Of a DNA stretch of 64,000 bases, positions 50,445 through 59,778 are shown one piece after another. Origin of the DNA: Acetobacter garciniae (lineage in GTDB: Bacteria; Pseudomonadota; Alphaproteobacteria; Acetobacterales; Acetobacteraceae); contig NZ_JAFVMH010000005.1 in assembly GCF_017377735.1 (NCBI RefSeq), positions 124,001-188,000 on the forward strand, in the 5' to 3' direction. The translations under genes were made by a program, and so were the position numbers. Positions within the stretch are counted from its first letter, which is position 1; each line of letters begins with the position of its first letter. A model generated the notes under the pieces. It searched no databases. It was not told the DNA's origin and was given only the letters and a program-made list of their open reading frames with translations.

Positions 50445-51398
50445 ATGATGTCTAAAAATGGAGGAATGAGACGTTACGACCTTGATTTGCTGCGCTACCT
50501 CCAGGTGCTGGTGGAGGAGGAAAGCGTATCCGCCGCCGCCCGGCGCATGCAGGTGAGCGAACCGGCCATGAGCCGCCAGCTTGCCAAGCTGCGCAAGGTT
50601 TTCGCCGACCCCATTCTGGTCCAGTCGGGGCGACGGATGACTGCGTCGTCCTTCGCGATCAATATCCTGACCCGTGTGCAGGACACGGTGCGCGCCGCCG
50701 ACAGCCTGGTCGAAACCCAGGCCCTGGCCGATCTGGCCAATATGGCGCCCCGCTTCACCATCCGCGCCAATGACCTGATTGTGTCGTCCCTGGGCTTGCC
50801 GCTCCTGCGCACGCTGCGCCAGGGCTGCCCGAAATGCGAGATCGTTTTCGCGCCCGAGGTGGATGACCCCGCATCCGATCCGCTGCGCTATAACAGCATC
50901 GACCTGTATATCGGGGCGACGATGGATGCCCTCAAGCCAGAAATCCGCCGTCAGACCCTGTTTCGCGATATCATGCATGGGCTGGTGCGCCAGGGACACC
51001 CCATTCTGGCCCAGCCGGTCACGCCGCAAAGCATGGTGCTGTACGAATATATCAGCGTCTCACGCCGGGGGCGTGCGCGCGGGCCGATCGACTGGGCCCT
51101 GCGCGACCACCACGGGCTGGAGCGGCGGATCGCGATGGTGGTGCCCACCTACCACGCCATGGTCGAAAGCATGTGCCATACGGATCTTATCCTCCCGCTT
51201 CCGGGCATCGTGCTCGATCATATTTCCATGGAGGCGCTGGGCCTTACGACCTTCGAATTCCCGCTCTCCCTGCCCAGGATCGAATCGTTCCAGGCCTGGC
51301 ACCCCCGTCAGGATACGGACCCCGTCCACAGATGGCTGCGGGAGACGCTGTTCCAGGTCTCCAAGCAGGTATTCGCAGGCAAGACGCCCGGCCCCTGA
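50445..51398 (+). CDS. LysR-family transcriptional regulator (NahR/NodD-like group)
   Basis: A 317-residue regulator: an N-terminal winged helix-turn-helix (LLRYLQVLVEEESVSAAARRMQVSEPAMSRQLAKLRK) and a C-terminal inducer-binding domain. The DPILVQSGRRMTASSFA segment after the helix-turn-helix is typical of the NahR/NodD/LinR branch. The 97-bp space to emrB, on the opposite strand, makes it the likely regulator of the efflux-pirin operon. The ATG pair at 50445-50450 is the best start; a later ATG at 50466 has a GGAGG too close. Confidence 0.9.
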   Translation: MMSKNGGMRRYDLDLLRYLQVLVEEESVSAAARRMQVSEPAMSRQLAKLRKVFADPILVQSGRRMTASSFAINILTRVQDTVRAADSLVETQALADLANMAPRFTIRANDLIVSSLGLPLLRTLRQGCPKCEIVFAPEVDDPASDPLRYNSIDLYIGATMDALKPEIRRQTLFRDIMHGLVRQGHPILAQPVTPQSMVLYEYISVSRRGRARGPIDWALRDHHGLERRIAMVVPTYHAMVESMCHTDLILPLPGIVLDHISMEALGLTTFEFPLSLPRIESFQAWHPRQDTDPVHRWLRETLFQVSKQVFAGKTPGP

Positions 51399-51468
51399 CC
51401 GTCCTGTGCACATGCTGCGGCCCAATAACGGCTGCACGCTGCAACGCTTTGGGGTGCATGACCGAGCG

Positions 51469-51495
51469 ACCATTGGGGGCCAAGGTGATTTTTTT
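51469..51495 (+). terminator. rho-independent terminator of the LysR gene
   Basis: A stem of ACC(A)TTGG with CCAAGGT, one bulged A and a GGG loop (51469-51486), is followed by GATTTTTTT with seven T. It lies 70 bp after the LysR stop. Confidence 0.55.
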
Positions 51496-51524
51496 GTGGC
51501 AGGCTGTGTGGAAGTCCCGGATTT

Positions 51525-51530
51525 TATAAT
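51525..51530 (+). promoter_or_regulatory. possible -10 element before the sorbosone dehydrogenase-family gene
   Basis: A perfect TATAAT stands in the AT-rich tract ATTTTATAATGT, 109 bp before the start codon at 51639. No matching -35 hexamer is found at 16-18 bp, so this is tentative. The same 12 bases occur at 55241-55252. Confidence 0.3.
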
Positions 51531-51638
51531 GTTTTTGTCGGAACATTGCCGGGTGCGCGGCGTTTGACGCCTTGAGCGCTGGCGTGGAACAGGGCTGATG
51601 TGTGGGCAGGGGCGGCGGCAGGAAGGGCGAGGGCGGAC

Positions 51639-52982
51639 ATGGCACGGAATGCGTTGGTTTTTGTGGCGATACTGGCAAGTGTGGGCATGGCGTGCGTGGT
51701 GTTCTGGAATGTGGTGGCGCGGCCCGAATACGCGACCCTGACCGTGATGGAGGGAATGGGCCCGCACCCGAAACTGCCCCAACCCGATGAAACCCTGATG
51801 CCGACAGTCAACATCGCCCGCCCGGTGGGCTGGCAGGCCGGGCAGACGCCCGTTGCCGCACCGGGGTTGAGTGTTACGGCCTTTGCGAACGAACTGGACC
51901 ATCCGCGTTGGCTCTATCGCCTGCCCAATGGCGATATTCTGGTGGCCGAAAGCAATTCGCCCGGCACGGACGTGCCCACACTCAAGACAAAAATTGCCGG
52001 ACTTATCATGAGCCGTGCGGGAGCAGGCGTGCCCAGCCCGGACCGCATCGTTCTTTTAAGGGATGCGAATGGTGATGGAAAAGCGGAAATCCGTTCGGTC
52101 TTTCTGGAAAAATTGCATTCGCCCTTCGGCATGGCCCTGATCGGGCAGGATCTGTATGTCGCCAATACGGATGCGATCCTGCGGTTTACCTATCACGATG
52201 GCGACCTGCGGATTACCCAGCCCGGGGTCAAGGTTGTGGACCTGCCTTCGGGCTACAACCATCACTGGACAAAAAATATCCTGCCCAGCCCCGATGGGCG
52301 CGCCCTTTATGTCACGGTGGGGTCGAACAGCAATGTCGGTGAAAACGGCATGGCGGTGGAGGAAGATCGCGCACGGATCGACCGCCTGGACCTTGCCACG
52401 GGTAAGCTCGCCCCCTTTGCAACCGGGCTGCGCAACCCCAATGGCCTGGCATGGGAACCGCAGACCGGGGCCTTGTGGGTGGTCGTGAACGAGCGTGATG
52501 AAATCGGCAGCGACCTTGTGCCCGACTATATTACGGCGGTGAAGGAAGGGGCCTTTTACGGCTGGCCCTACAGCTATTACGGCCAGCATGTCGATGCGCG
52601 CGCGCAGCCCCCGCAACCCGACCTGGTGGCCAAGGCTGTGGTGCCGGATTACGCGGTGGGCCCGCATACCGCCTCTTTGGGGATAGCGTTTTCACAGGGG
52701 GCCGACGCCCTGCCCGATACGTGGCGGCACGGGCTTTTCGTGGCCCAGCATGGTTCGTGGAACCGCAGGCCCAAGAGCGGTTACAAGGTGATTTACGTTC
52801 CCTTCGAGAACGGACAGCCTGCGGGCCTGCCGCGTGATGTGCTGACCGGCTTTCTGGCCGCGGGTGAGGAACATGTCTATGGGCGGCCGGTCGATGTTCT
52901 GCTCGCCCGGGATGGCGCACTTCTGGTCACGGACGATGTGGGCAAAACCGTCTGGCGCGTGAGTAGTGCCGAGCAGCCCTGA
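51639..52982 (+). CDS. PQQ-type sugar dehydrogenase / L-sorbosone dehydrogenase family protein
   Basis: A 447-residue membrane-anchored periplasmic protein: one N-terminal hydrophobic helix ([19 protein letters not shown]), then a six-bladed beta-propeller of the glucose/sorbosone dehydrogenase type. Visible family marks are [54 protein letters not shown] and [17 protein letters not shown]. Relatives in acetic acid bacteria oxidise L-sorbosone with PQQ; many paralogues have unknown substrates. GAGGG before the ATG at 51639 is the ribosome site. It faces the GlcG-like gene across a large hairpin. Confidence 0.85.
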   Translation: MARNALVFVAILASVGMACVVFWNVVARPEYATLTVMEGMGPHPKLPQPDETLMPTVNIARPVGWQAGQTPVAAPGLSVTAFANELDHPRWLYRLPNGDILVAESNSPGTDVPTLKTKIAGLIMSRAGAGVPSPDRIVLLRDANGDGKAEIRSVFLEKLHSPFGMALIGQDLYVANTDAILRFTYHDGDLRITQPGVKVVDLPSGYNHHWTKNILPSPDGRALYVTVGSNSNVGENGMAVEEDRARIDRLDLATGKLAPFATGLRNPNGLAWEPQTGALWVVVNERDEIGSDLVPDYITAVKEGAFYGWPYSYYGQHVDARAQPPQPDLVAKAVVPDYAVGPHTASLGIAFSQGADALPDTWRHGLFVAQHGSWNRRPKSGYKVIYVPFENGQPAGLPRDVLTGFLAAGEEHVYGRPVDVLLARDGALLVTDDVGKTVWRVSSAEQP

Positions 52983-53006
52983 GCGCCCTGGCGTGGTTGC
53001 AGGCAC

Positions 53007-53059
53007 AAGCCCGCCAGCCACGCCATGGAATGGCGGCGGCTGGCGTGCCGGGCGGGCTT
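53007..53059. terminator. bidirectional hairpin between convergent genes
   Basis: AAGCCCGCC (53007-53015) pairs with GGCGGGCTT (53051-53059), with further pairing inside (AGCC/GGCT, CGCC/GGCG). It sits between the stop of the sugar dehydrogenase gene and the stop of the GlcG-like gene. The T-runs are short on both strands. Confidence 0.5.
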
Positions 53060-53062
53060 CGC

Positions 53063-53623
53063 TTACTGGCCGGATTTCAGGCTGGTGGTGACCGCCTGCT
53101 GTGCCAGTCTGGCATCCGTTTCGCCCTCGCCCCCGCTCAGGCCCAGCGCGCCAAGCAGCTTGCCCTTCACCACGATCGGGTAGCCGCCCCCCGCGGGCAG
53201 CGTGTCGGGCAGGGTGGCGATCATGTAGTTGCCCGCATTCAGGGCATGTTCCATATCCGCCGTGGGGCGCAGGTAGTTCACCGCCGTCTTGGCCTTGAGC
53301 ATTGCAAGCTTGGTGCTGCCAAGCTGCGTGTTGTCCATTTTCTCGAACGCCACCAGATTGCCGCCGGCATCGACAATGGCAATGGCAACATGGGCGTGGG
53401 CCGCATTGGCGGCCTGTTTCGCCTGTTCAATGAAGGCGAGCGACGTTTTCAGGTCCAGGGCCTGAATATCCGCAGCCCGGGCAGGCTGTGCAACCGCCAG
53501 GCCCGCCAGCAGGGCGCAGGTGCTCGCCAGCCCCAGGGCTGCACGCGGCGCTGTCAGTCCCCGTGACGACAAGGCGCTGGTGCGCCGGGCAAGGGATGAA
53601 AGGCTGCGGAAGAGAAAGGTCAT
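53063..53623 (-). CDS. GlcG/HbpS-like secreted protein (DUF336)
   Basis: A 186-residue protein with a long N-terminal Sec signal peptide (about residues 1-49, ending AVAQPARAADI). The mature part is a GlcG/HbpS domain: KQAANAAHAHVAIAIVDAGGNLVAFEKMDN, followed by AKTAVNY and LPAGGGYPIVVKGKLLGALGLSGG. Some members bind haem or cobalamin-like ligands; function is unknown in most. It lies 105 bp downstream of oprB on the same strand and next to periplasmic dehydrogenases, so a role in sugar oxidation or cofactor supply is possible but unproven. GGTGGA upstream supports the ATG at 53621-53623. Confidence 0.8.
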   Translation of the reverse strand: MTFLFRSLSSLARRTSALSSRGLTAPRAALGLASTCALLAGLAVAQPARAADIQALDLKTSLAFIEQAKQAANAAHAHVAIAIVDAGGNLVAFEKMDNTQLGSTKLAMLKAKTAVNYLRPTADMEHALNAGNYMIATLPDTLPAGGGYPIVVKGKLLGALGLSGGEGETDARLAQQAVTTSLKSGQ

Positions 53624-53728
53624 GATATATCCACCGTTGTTGCATGATGTGTCATATCCGGGTGCCCGGTAGGGGCACTGTGGCGCGGGCATGCACAAGG
53701 CAGGGTTCGCGCGCACCGGGGCAGCATG

Positions 53729-55216
53729 TCAGAAATTGGTCGTGAACTGCCCCCCGAGGATTGCGATATCCTTGAAAGTTGTTGTCGCTCCGGGATGTTG
53801 CAGGAACTGGAAATCGGCCTGGAGATTGGTGGCGGGGGCGAGGTTGAAGCTGTAGAAGGCTTCGTACATGTTCTCCCACCGCTGCACGCCGTAAACAGGG
53901 CCCCACTGGTTGGACAGGTAGGGCAGGCCAAGGGCGCGTGAGGATTCCTGCTGCTGCTGGAGCGTGTGGCTCATATCCACATGCTGGAACAAAATGCCCG
54001 CGGAATCGTTGGGGCGGCTCCACGGCGTGCCGCTATCCACAAAGCCCACCCATTCACGGTCGCGCATGGCCACCTCGTTCCCCTGGGCGTAGGCGGCACC
54101 CCCTTCGATCATCAGGCCGTTCATCAGGCCGGGGCCGTTGCGCACCAGCATCTGGTTGAACATGAGCCAGGCGACACTCATGCCCGCTTCGTAACGGCGG
54201 GGCAGGCCGGTTGCCTGGAAGGAATTGCCGTTGATGTCCTGGTACAGGTTGGGATAGCGCGAATTGTCGTACCAATAGCCGATCTTGTAGTTGCCGCGCA
54301 GCTTGTCCTTGCCGAATTCGGGCATCCAGCCGATTTCGAACTGCGAGGAAATCTTGCCAAGCCCGCTCTGCGCCCATGCCCAGCCGGAAATGCCGCCATT
54401 GTAGGAATGCGGGCTGACGGCGAAAACGCCGCCCATGATATAGGTCTGCTCCGTCGGGCGGAAACGCAGCACGCCGCCCAGATTGCCCGAAGGCCAGTCA
54501 CGCCCGCCCGGATTGTACTTGCCGGGCGCGAAGTTGCTGCACACGGACACGTTCATGAAAAAACACGCCGTATAGTCGTAGGCGAAGAAGCTCCCCGTAG
54601 GGATATAGCCCAGCGAGAGGATGATGCGTTTGTTGAGAAACGCCTTGTCCATGTAAAGCTCGACAAGATGGGCGACCACATTGCCACGCGCGCCGTAGAT
54701 CTGCTCGGGGTTGGTGATGGAATCACCCAGCGTGTAGCTGAAGCTTCGGCCATGCCCGTTGATGACGAGCATATGCGTCCACATGCCGTCTATGCCGGCA
54801 AGGCGCTGCCAGTCGATATCAAGCTCCCCCGCCACCTGGCCTGCCAGCACGTTCGCACGTGTCCGGCCCCCGGTGATATTGCCCATGAATTCCTCATTGA
54901 GGGAAAAATTCAGGAAAATCCCGTGCTTGAGCAGCCATGGCTGCATGCCATGCCAGTCACCGAACAGATGCGGCCCGCCCGCCAGGGTGGGGATAATGGG
55001 GCCGACATTGAATTCCCCCACATTATCCATCGGATACGCGGTGGGTTCGTAGGTGGGGGTGGGCGGTGTGGTATGGACCTCAAGCGTATCCTTGCTGGGG
55101 GATGTCTGGGCAAGGGCCTGGGCGTGGCAAAATAATACCAGGCAGGAAAAGAGAGTGGACCATATGGCACTTTTCAAGAAATAACGTGAATGGTTCCATG
55201 TAGTGTGTCGAGCCAT
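53729..55216 (-). CDS. oprB: OprB-family carbohydrate-selective porin
   Basis: A 495-residue outer-membrane beta-barrel. A Sec signal (SAIWSTLFSCLVLFCHAQALAQ) is followed by the OprB opening LFGDWHGMQPWLLKHGIFLNFSLNEEFMGN, and the C-terminus ends in Phe (FTTNF), as barrels do. Such porins bring glucose or other sugars into the periplasm for direct oxidation by membrane dehydrogenases. AGGA lies five bases before the ATG at 55214-55216. It diverges from fdhS across 775 bp of non-coding DNA. Confidence 0.9.
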   Translation of the reverse strand: MARHTTWNHSRYFLKSAIWSTLFSCLVLFCHAQALAQTSPSKDTLEVHTTPPTPTYEPTAYPMDNVGEFNVGPIIPTLAGGPHLFGDWHGMQPWLLKHGIFLNFSLNEEFMGNITGGRTRANVLAGQVAGELDIDWQRLAGIDGMWTHMLVINGHGRSFSYTLGDSITNPEQIYGARGNVVAHLVELYMDKAFLNKRIILSLGYIPTGSFFAYDYTACFFMNVSVCSNFAPGKYNPGGRDWPSGNLGGVLRFRPTEQTYIMGGVFAVSPHSYNGGISGWAWAQSGLGKISSQFEIGWMPEFGKDKLRGNYKIGYWYDNSRYPNLYQDINGNSFQATGLPRRYEAGMSVAWLMFNQMLVRNGPGLMNGLMIEGGAAYAQGNEVAMRDREWVGFVDSGTPWSRPNDSAGILFQHVDMSHTLQQQQESSRALGLPYLSNQWGPVYGVQRWENMYEAFYSFNLAPATNLQADFQFLQHPGATTTFKDIAILGGQFTTNF

Positions 55217-55991
55217 TGGAGTCCTATAGAAAACGTCAGAATTTTATAATGTAAATTCACTGCTGCGGTCGTTGAAAAGCGAATGATCAGCGAATTCTGC
55301 TTATGCCTTTATGCGGGAAGGACTTGGATTCTGTGTTCCAGAAAGTCCTGAATGCCTTGCCAGCGTTCTGCCATGGCCTGGATATCCGTACGGTGCAGGC
55401 ACCTTCTGGGTGACGGTGCGGGTCATTGCAGGGAATCCCGTACAGAAAAATGAACAAGGAAAAATGTAACGTATCGATTCTGTCATGCGTTCCCCAGTCG
55501 AATAATGCGTTACGGATTATAATATCCAGTTAAAAAATTTTTTAGAAGTTTTTATTCGACCTAAAACCAAAATAAAATACAACGATCACATTTCGTTATA
55601 TTGGTTATAGATTTGGCAAATCAAGAATTATACTGTGTTGACAGCACTAAACTGGCGGCGGGATGGTGGTAACTACCTTATGGAATAAAATTAATGCAAC
55701 TTTTTTTATCTGACTGTTTTAGTAATCGAGGATTTGAGTGAAATATTAAACGCAGAACGTATTTGTTATGACAGTTTAATACATAAAATTTATGAATTGA
55801 CGCGATTGATCGGTTTTTATCAAAAAAAAGTTACAATTTCATTCAGGTGTCTGCGGTTATGGTGCCCCGTCTTCACACAGTTCGATGGCGGCGCGGATTT
55901 TGGATATTTTTTCTAAAATTTCCTGTTTTTAAAATAGGTTTTGCGTATTTCGGTATCGTAATGACTAACGCTTGATAAGTTCGGGAATGAT
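55217..55991. promoter_or_regulatory. AT-rich non-coding control region between oprB and fdhS
   Basis: No convincing gene is present in these 775 bases, whose middle (about 55480-55850) is far more AT-rich than its surroundings. Seen in it: a 14-bp perfect palindrome of TA6T6A at 55531-55544; a composite dyad around 55567-55612 with inner arms AACGA/TCGTT and outer CCAA/TTGG; a TTGACA at about 55639. It separates two divergent genes and probably holds their promoters and regulator sites, or marks a boundary of acquired DNA. A 60-codon TTG-started frame at 55734-55916 lacks support. Confidence 0.6.
55531..55544. repeat. 14-bp perfect AT palindrome
   Basis: TAAAAAATTTTTTA is its own reverse complement. 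It may form a bend or nucleoid-protein site in the oprB-fdhS intergenic region. Confidence 0.7.
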
Positions 55992-56552
55992 ATGGAAAAC
56001 ACTGAAGGACGGAAAGGACTGCATCCAGGCAGCCGCATGGTGTCTCGTCGCAGTCTGCTGATGGTGTCTGGCGCCGTGGGCCTTGGGGCGTTTGCGGCAT
56101 CGTTCCGGCCTGCGGTGGCCCGGGCCGCTGTCGGCGCGGCTGAAGGGCAGAGCGCACAGTTCCTGGCTTTTTCGCGCTTCGCCACAGGCCACGCCAACCT
56201 GGACCCGCTTGTGGGGCGTTCCCTGCTGGCGGCCTTGCAGGCGCAGAATGCGGGATTTGGCGCGCAACTGGCGGCCCTGGCCAAGACCGTGGCCGATACC
56301 ACCCCGGCCGATGTCGAGGCGCTGGAGGCGGCCCTGCGCGGCACCCCGCTGCACGACACGCTGCTGCTGATCATTCGCGGCTGGTATTCGGGCGTGATCG
56401 AGGAAGGCACGCAGGCCAAGGTCTATGCATTTGAAAACGCGCTGATGTACCAGCCCGCGCGCGATGTGGTGGTGATACCGACCTACGCGCATAACGGCCC
56501 GAATTACTGGGTCGCCGAACCTGCTCCGATCGAGCAGATGCCACAATTCTAA
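55992..56552 (+). CDS. fdhS: fructose dehydrogenase small subunit (FAD-dependent dehydrogenase subunit 3 family)
   Basis: A 186-residue periplasmic protein with a twin-arginine signal (VSRRSLLMVSGAVGLGAFAA), as the small subunit escorts the folded flavin subunit across the membrane. The mature part (FLAFSRFATGHANLDPLVGRSLLAALQ... IIRGWYSGVIEEGTQAKVYAFENALMYQPARDVVVIPTYAHNGPNYW) is the small-subunit family shared by sorbitol, gluconate, 2-ketogluconate and fructose dehydrogenases. The gene order S-C-L in the operon is that known for D-fructose dehydrogenase. Substrate is inferred, not proven. Confidence 0.85.
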   Translation: MENTEGRKGLHPGSRMVSRRSLLMVSGAVGLGAFAASFRPAVARAAVGAAEGQSAQFLAFSRFATGHANLDPLVGRSLLAALQAQNAGFGAQLAALAKTVADTTPADVEALEAALRGTPLHDTLLLIIRGWYSGVIEEGTQAKVYAFENALMYQPARDVVVIPTYAHNGPNYWVAEPAPIEQMPQF

Positions 56553-56565
56553 ACTGGGCCGAACC

Positions 56566-57999
56566 ATGAAAAAATCTGTCTCGAAAGCCGGAGCCTCTCT
56601 TCGGCATTTCCTGCTGGCGGCTCCGTTGGCCCTGCTGGGGCCTTCTTTCGCCCATGCGCAGGCACCCATGAGCAGGGGCCATTACCTTGCCATCGCCTCG
56701 GACTGCGCGGCCTGCCATACCAACGGGCGCGATGGCGCCTACCTTGCGGGCGGCTATGCCATCCAGTCCCCCATGGGGGCGATCTATTCCACGAATATCA
56801 CGCCGTCCAAGCAATTTGGTATCGGCAATTATTCGCTTGAGGAGTTCGCGCAGGCGGTTCGCCATGGCGTGCGCCGTGATGGCGCGCAGCTTTACCCGGC
56901 CATGCCCTATGGTTCGTTCAGCCTGCTGACGGATGCCGATATCGCGGCCCTGTATGATTATTTCATGCATGAGGTGCCGCCTCTCGACCAGCCATCGCCC
57001 AAGACCAGCCTGCCATTTCCGTTCTCGGTCCGCGCAAGCCTGTGGGGCTGGAAACTGGCGAACAGTATTGTCCAGTCCCCCTATGTGGCCGATCCCAGGC
57101 ACGACGCGCAGTGGAACCGCGGCAAATATCTGACCGATGGGCCCGCCCATTGCGGTGAATGCCATACGCCCAGGAACCTGTCGCTGGCGCCCAAGGCATC
57201 CGCCTATCTGGCGGGGGCGGATATCGGGTCGTGGCGGGCACCCAATATCACCAGTGATCCGGTGGCGGGTATCGGGGCCTGGTCCGCGCAGGAATTGCAG
57301 GAATACCTGCAAACCGGCAAGACGGTACACGCCCGGGCCGCCGGCCCCATGGCAGAGGCGGTGGAACACAGCTTCCAGTATCTGTCGCCTGCCGATATGG
57401 CCGCCATCGTGGCCTATCTGAGAACCGTGCCCCCCATTGCCGAACCCGGGGTAACCGCACCCAATTTCAGCCATGGCGGCACACCGGCCCCCTTCGATTA
57501 CGGTGCGGCCAATGCCCGGCGCGACCAGAGCCTTCTGGCCAGCACGGCCTCGGGCGCGGTGCTGTATGAAGCCGTGTGTGCAAGCTGCCACCATTCGGAT
57601 GGCAAGGGCACGGCGGATGGCTATTATCCGTCCCTGGTCGGCAACACCACAACCGGGCAGCGCAATCCGAACGATCTGATCGCCAGCATCCTGTTCGGGG
57701 TCGATCGCAGCGTGAACGGGCACCAGGTGCTCATGCCCGGCTTTGACGGGAATTCACTGGTTCAGCAGCTTGATGACCAGCAGATCGCCTCCATCGCCAA
57801 TTACGTGCTGACCCATTTCGGCAATGCGCAGGCATCGGTCACGCCCAAGGCGGTCGCCATGGTCCGTGCGGGCAGTTCGCAGGTGCCCATTGCCAAGCTG
57901 GCCGATCCCAAGGTGCTGGCAGCCCTTGTCCTTGCGGGTCTCGTGGTGCTGGGCGCTCTCGTCCTGGCGATCCGTTTTGCCATCAAATCCAGACGCTAA
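56566..57999 (+). CDS. fdhC: fructose dehydrogenase cytochrome c subunit (three haems c)
   Basis: A 477-residue membrane-bound tri-haem cytochrome c. The Sec signal ends near HAQAP; three CxxCH haem sites lie at residues 47-51 (CAACH), 196-200 (CGECH) and 338-342 (CASCH), each in its own cytochrome c domain. A C-terminal helix (about 450-470, VLAALVLAGLVVLGALVLAI) anchors it. It takes electrons from the large subunit and hands them to ubiquinone. It lies 13 bp after fdhS and 23 bp before fdhL. Confidence 0.92.
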   Translation: MKKSVSKAGASLRHFLLAAPLALLGPSFAHAQAPMSRGHYLAIASDCAACHTNGRDGAYLAGGYAIQSPMGAIYSTNITPSKQFGIGNYSLEEFAQAVRHGVRRDGAQLYPAMPYGSFSLLTDADIAALYDYFMHEVPPLDQPSPKTSLPFPFSVRASLWGWKLANSIVQSPYVADPRHDAQWNRGKYLTDGPAHCGECHTPRNLSLAPKASAYLAGADIGSWRAPNITSDPVAGIGAWSAQELQEYLQTGKTVHARAAGPMAEAVEHSFQYLSPADMAAIVAYLRTVPPIAEPGVTAPNFSHGGTPAPFDYGAANARRDQSLLASTASGAVLYEAVCASCHHSDGKGTADGYYPSLVGNTTTGQRNPNDLIASILFGVDRSVNGHQVLMPGFDGNSLVQQLDDQQIASIANYVLTHFGNAQASVTPKAVAMVRAGSSQVPIAKLADPKVLAALVLAGLVVLGALVLAIRFAIKSRR

Positions 58000-58022
58000 G
58001 CCGAAAACAGGAGAAATTACTT

Positions 58023-59657
58023 ATGGCACAAGATACGCAGACGGCGGATGTCGTCATCGTTGGCGCTGGTATTTGCGGGTCCATGCTGGCGCACAAGCTC
58101 GCGCGCAACGGGTTGTCGGTCATCCTGCTGGACGCGGGACCGCATCGCGACCGCGACCAGATTGTCGAAAACTGGCGCAACATGCCGCCCCACAACAAGT
58201 CGGAATACGACTATGCAACGCCTTATCCCTCCGTTCCGTGGGCGCCGCATACGAACTATTTTCCCGATAACGGGTATCTGATCGTCAAGGGCCCCGATGC
58301 CAGCGCCTACCGGCAGGGCATTATCAAGGGCGTGGGCGGCACGACCTGGCACTGGGCCGGATCGAGCTGGCGCTACCTGCCCAACGATTTCCGGCTGAAA
58401 TCGACTTATGGCGTTGGGCGCGATTACGCCGTGAGCTATGACGAAATCGAGCCGTACTATTACGCGGCCGAGCTTGAAATGGGCGTGAAAGGCCCGAACG
58501 GGCAGGAGATCATACCCTCTGCACCGCGTAAAAACCCCTGGCCCATGGATTCCATGCCGTTCGGCCCGGGTGACCGGCTGTTCACGGATATCGTCAAGCC
58601 GATGGGCTATGACAATACGCCCGTGCCCCAGGCCCGCAACAGCCGCCCGTACGATGGCCGTCCGCAATGCGTGGGCAACAATAACTGCATGCCCATCTGC
58701 CCGATCGGGGCGATGTATCACGGTGTGTACGGTGCGTGGAAAGCAGAACGGCACGGCGCCAAGATCATCGCCAATGCGGTTGTCTATTCGATCGAGACCG
58801 ACGGCAAGAACAACATCGTCGCCATGAACTACTACGACCCGGACAAAGGGTCGCACCGTGTTGTCGCCCGGACATTCGTGATCGCGGCCAACGGGATCGA
58901 AACACCCAAACTGCTGCTGCTGGCCGCCAATGACCGCAACCCCAACGGCATTGCCAATTCGTCCGACCAGGTCGGGCGCAACATGATGGACCATCCGGGT
59001 ATCGGCATGAGCTTCCAGTCCGCCGAGCCTGTCTGGGCGGGTGGGGGCTCGGTGCAGATGAGTTCCATCACCAATTTCCGCGATGGCGATTTCCGGTCGG
59101 AATATGCGGCAATCCAGATCGGCTACAACAATACCGCCCAGAATTCCCGCGCGGGCATGAAAGCCCTGTCCATGGGGCTGGTCGGCAAGAAGCTGGATGA
59201 CGAAATCCGCCGCCGCACGGCCCATGGGGTGGATATCTACGCCAACCATGAAGTGCTGCCCCACCCCGACAACCGGCTGGTTCTTTCCAAGGAACACAAG
59301 GACGCGCTGGGCATTCCCCACCCCGAGGTGACGTATGACGTGGGCGAGTATGTGCGCAAGTCGGCCGTGCTTTCACGCCAGCATCTGATGAAGATCGCCA
59401 AGGCCATGGGCGGGACGGAAATTGAAATGTCGTCCTTCTTCACGCCCAACAACCATATTACGGGCGGCACCATGATGGGGCATGACCCCAAGGATTCCGT
59501 TGTCGATAGCTGGTTGAGAACCCATGACCACCCCAACCTGTTCCTGGCGACGGGTGGCGCCATGGCGGCATCGGGGACCGTGAACTCCACCCTGACAATG
59601 GCCGCACTCTCGCTCCGCGCGGGGGATGCCATTCTGGGTGATCTCAAACACGGTTAA
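58023..59657 (+). CDS. fdhL: fructose dehydrogenase large (flavin) subunit, GMC family
   Basis: A 544-residue FAD subunit that would oxidise D-fructose to 5-keto-D-fructose on the periplasmic face. It starts with the dinucleotide fold VVIVGAGICGSMLAHKL (GAGICG at 14-19) and has the C-terminal GMC signature region with HITGGTMMGHDP and GTVNSTLTMAALS. Cys216, Cys222 and Cys226 (C-x5-C-x3-C, in GNNNCMPIC) fit the [3Fe-4S] ligands reported for this family. Length and sequence agree closely with FdhL as I recall it. AGGAG is nine bases upstream. A gluconate or other polyol substrate is possible. Confidence 0.85.
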   Translation: MAQDTQTADVVIVGAGICGSMLAHKLARNGLSVILLDAGPHRDRDQIVENWRNMPPHNKSEYDYATPYPSVPWAPHTNYFPDNGYLIVKGPDASAYRQGIIKGVGGTTWHWAGSSWRYLPNDFRLKSTYGVGRDYAVSYDEIEPYYYAAELEMGVKGPNGQEIIPSAPRKNPWPMDSMPFGPGDRLFTDIVKPMGYDNTPVPQARNSRPYDGRPQCVGNNNCMPICPIGAMYHGVYGAWKAERHGAKIIANAVVYSIETDGKNNIVAMNYYDPDKGSHRVVARTFVIAANGIETPKLLLLAANDRNPNGIANSSDQVGRNMMDHPGIGMSFQSAEPVWAGGGSVQMSSITNFRDGDFRSEYAAIQIGYNNTAQNSRAGMKALSMGLVGKKLDDEIRRRTAHGVDIYANHEVLPHPDNRLVLSKEHKDALGIPHPEVTYDVGEYVRKSAVLSRQHLMKIAKAMGGTEIEMSSFFTPNNHITGGTMMGHDPKDSVVDSWLRTHDHPNLFLATGGAMAASGTVNSTLTMAALSLRAGDAILGDLKHG

Positions 59658-59711
59658 TTTTCCTCAAAGTCTCTGAACGGGCGATTGATCGCCGGTTCCT
59701 GCTTCATGCGT

Positions 59712-59744
59712 AAATGGCGCGGCCCCTGTGGGGTCGCGCCATTT
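59712..59744. terminator. strong bidirectional terminator
   Basis: A 15-bp stem (59712-59726 with 59730-59744, one G-T pair) with a TGT loop, of form AAATGGCGCG...CGCGCCATTT. It follows the fdhL stop by 54 bp and precedes the stop of the convergent aldehyde dehydrogenase gene. A/T ends on both sides suit termination in both directions. Confidence 0.8.
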
Positions 59745-59778
59745 CTGTTGTCCGCAAGGCTACGGGCCGGTCGCGAGG

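Noticed and set aside
55734-55916. 60-codon frame in the AT-rich block, TTG start
   Set aside because: No ribosome site of note, no recognised motif, biased by AT composition; a small gene cannot be excluded.
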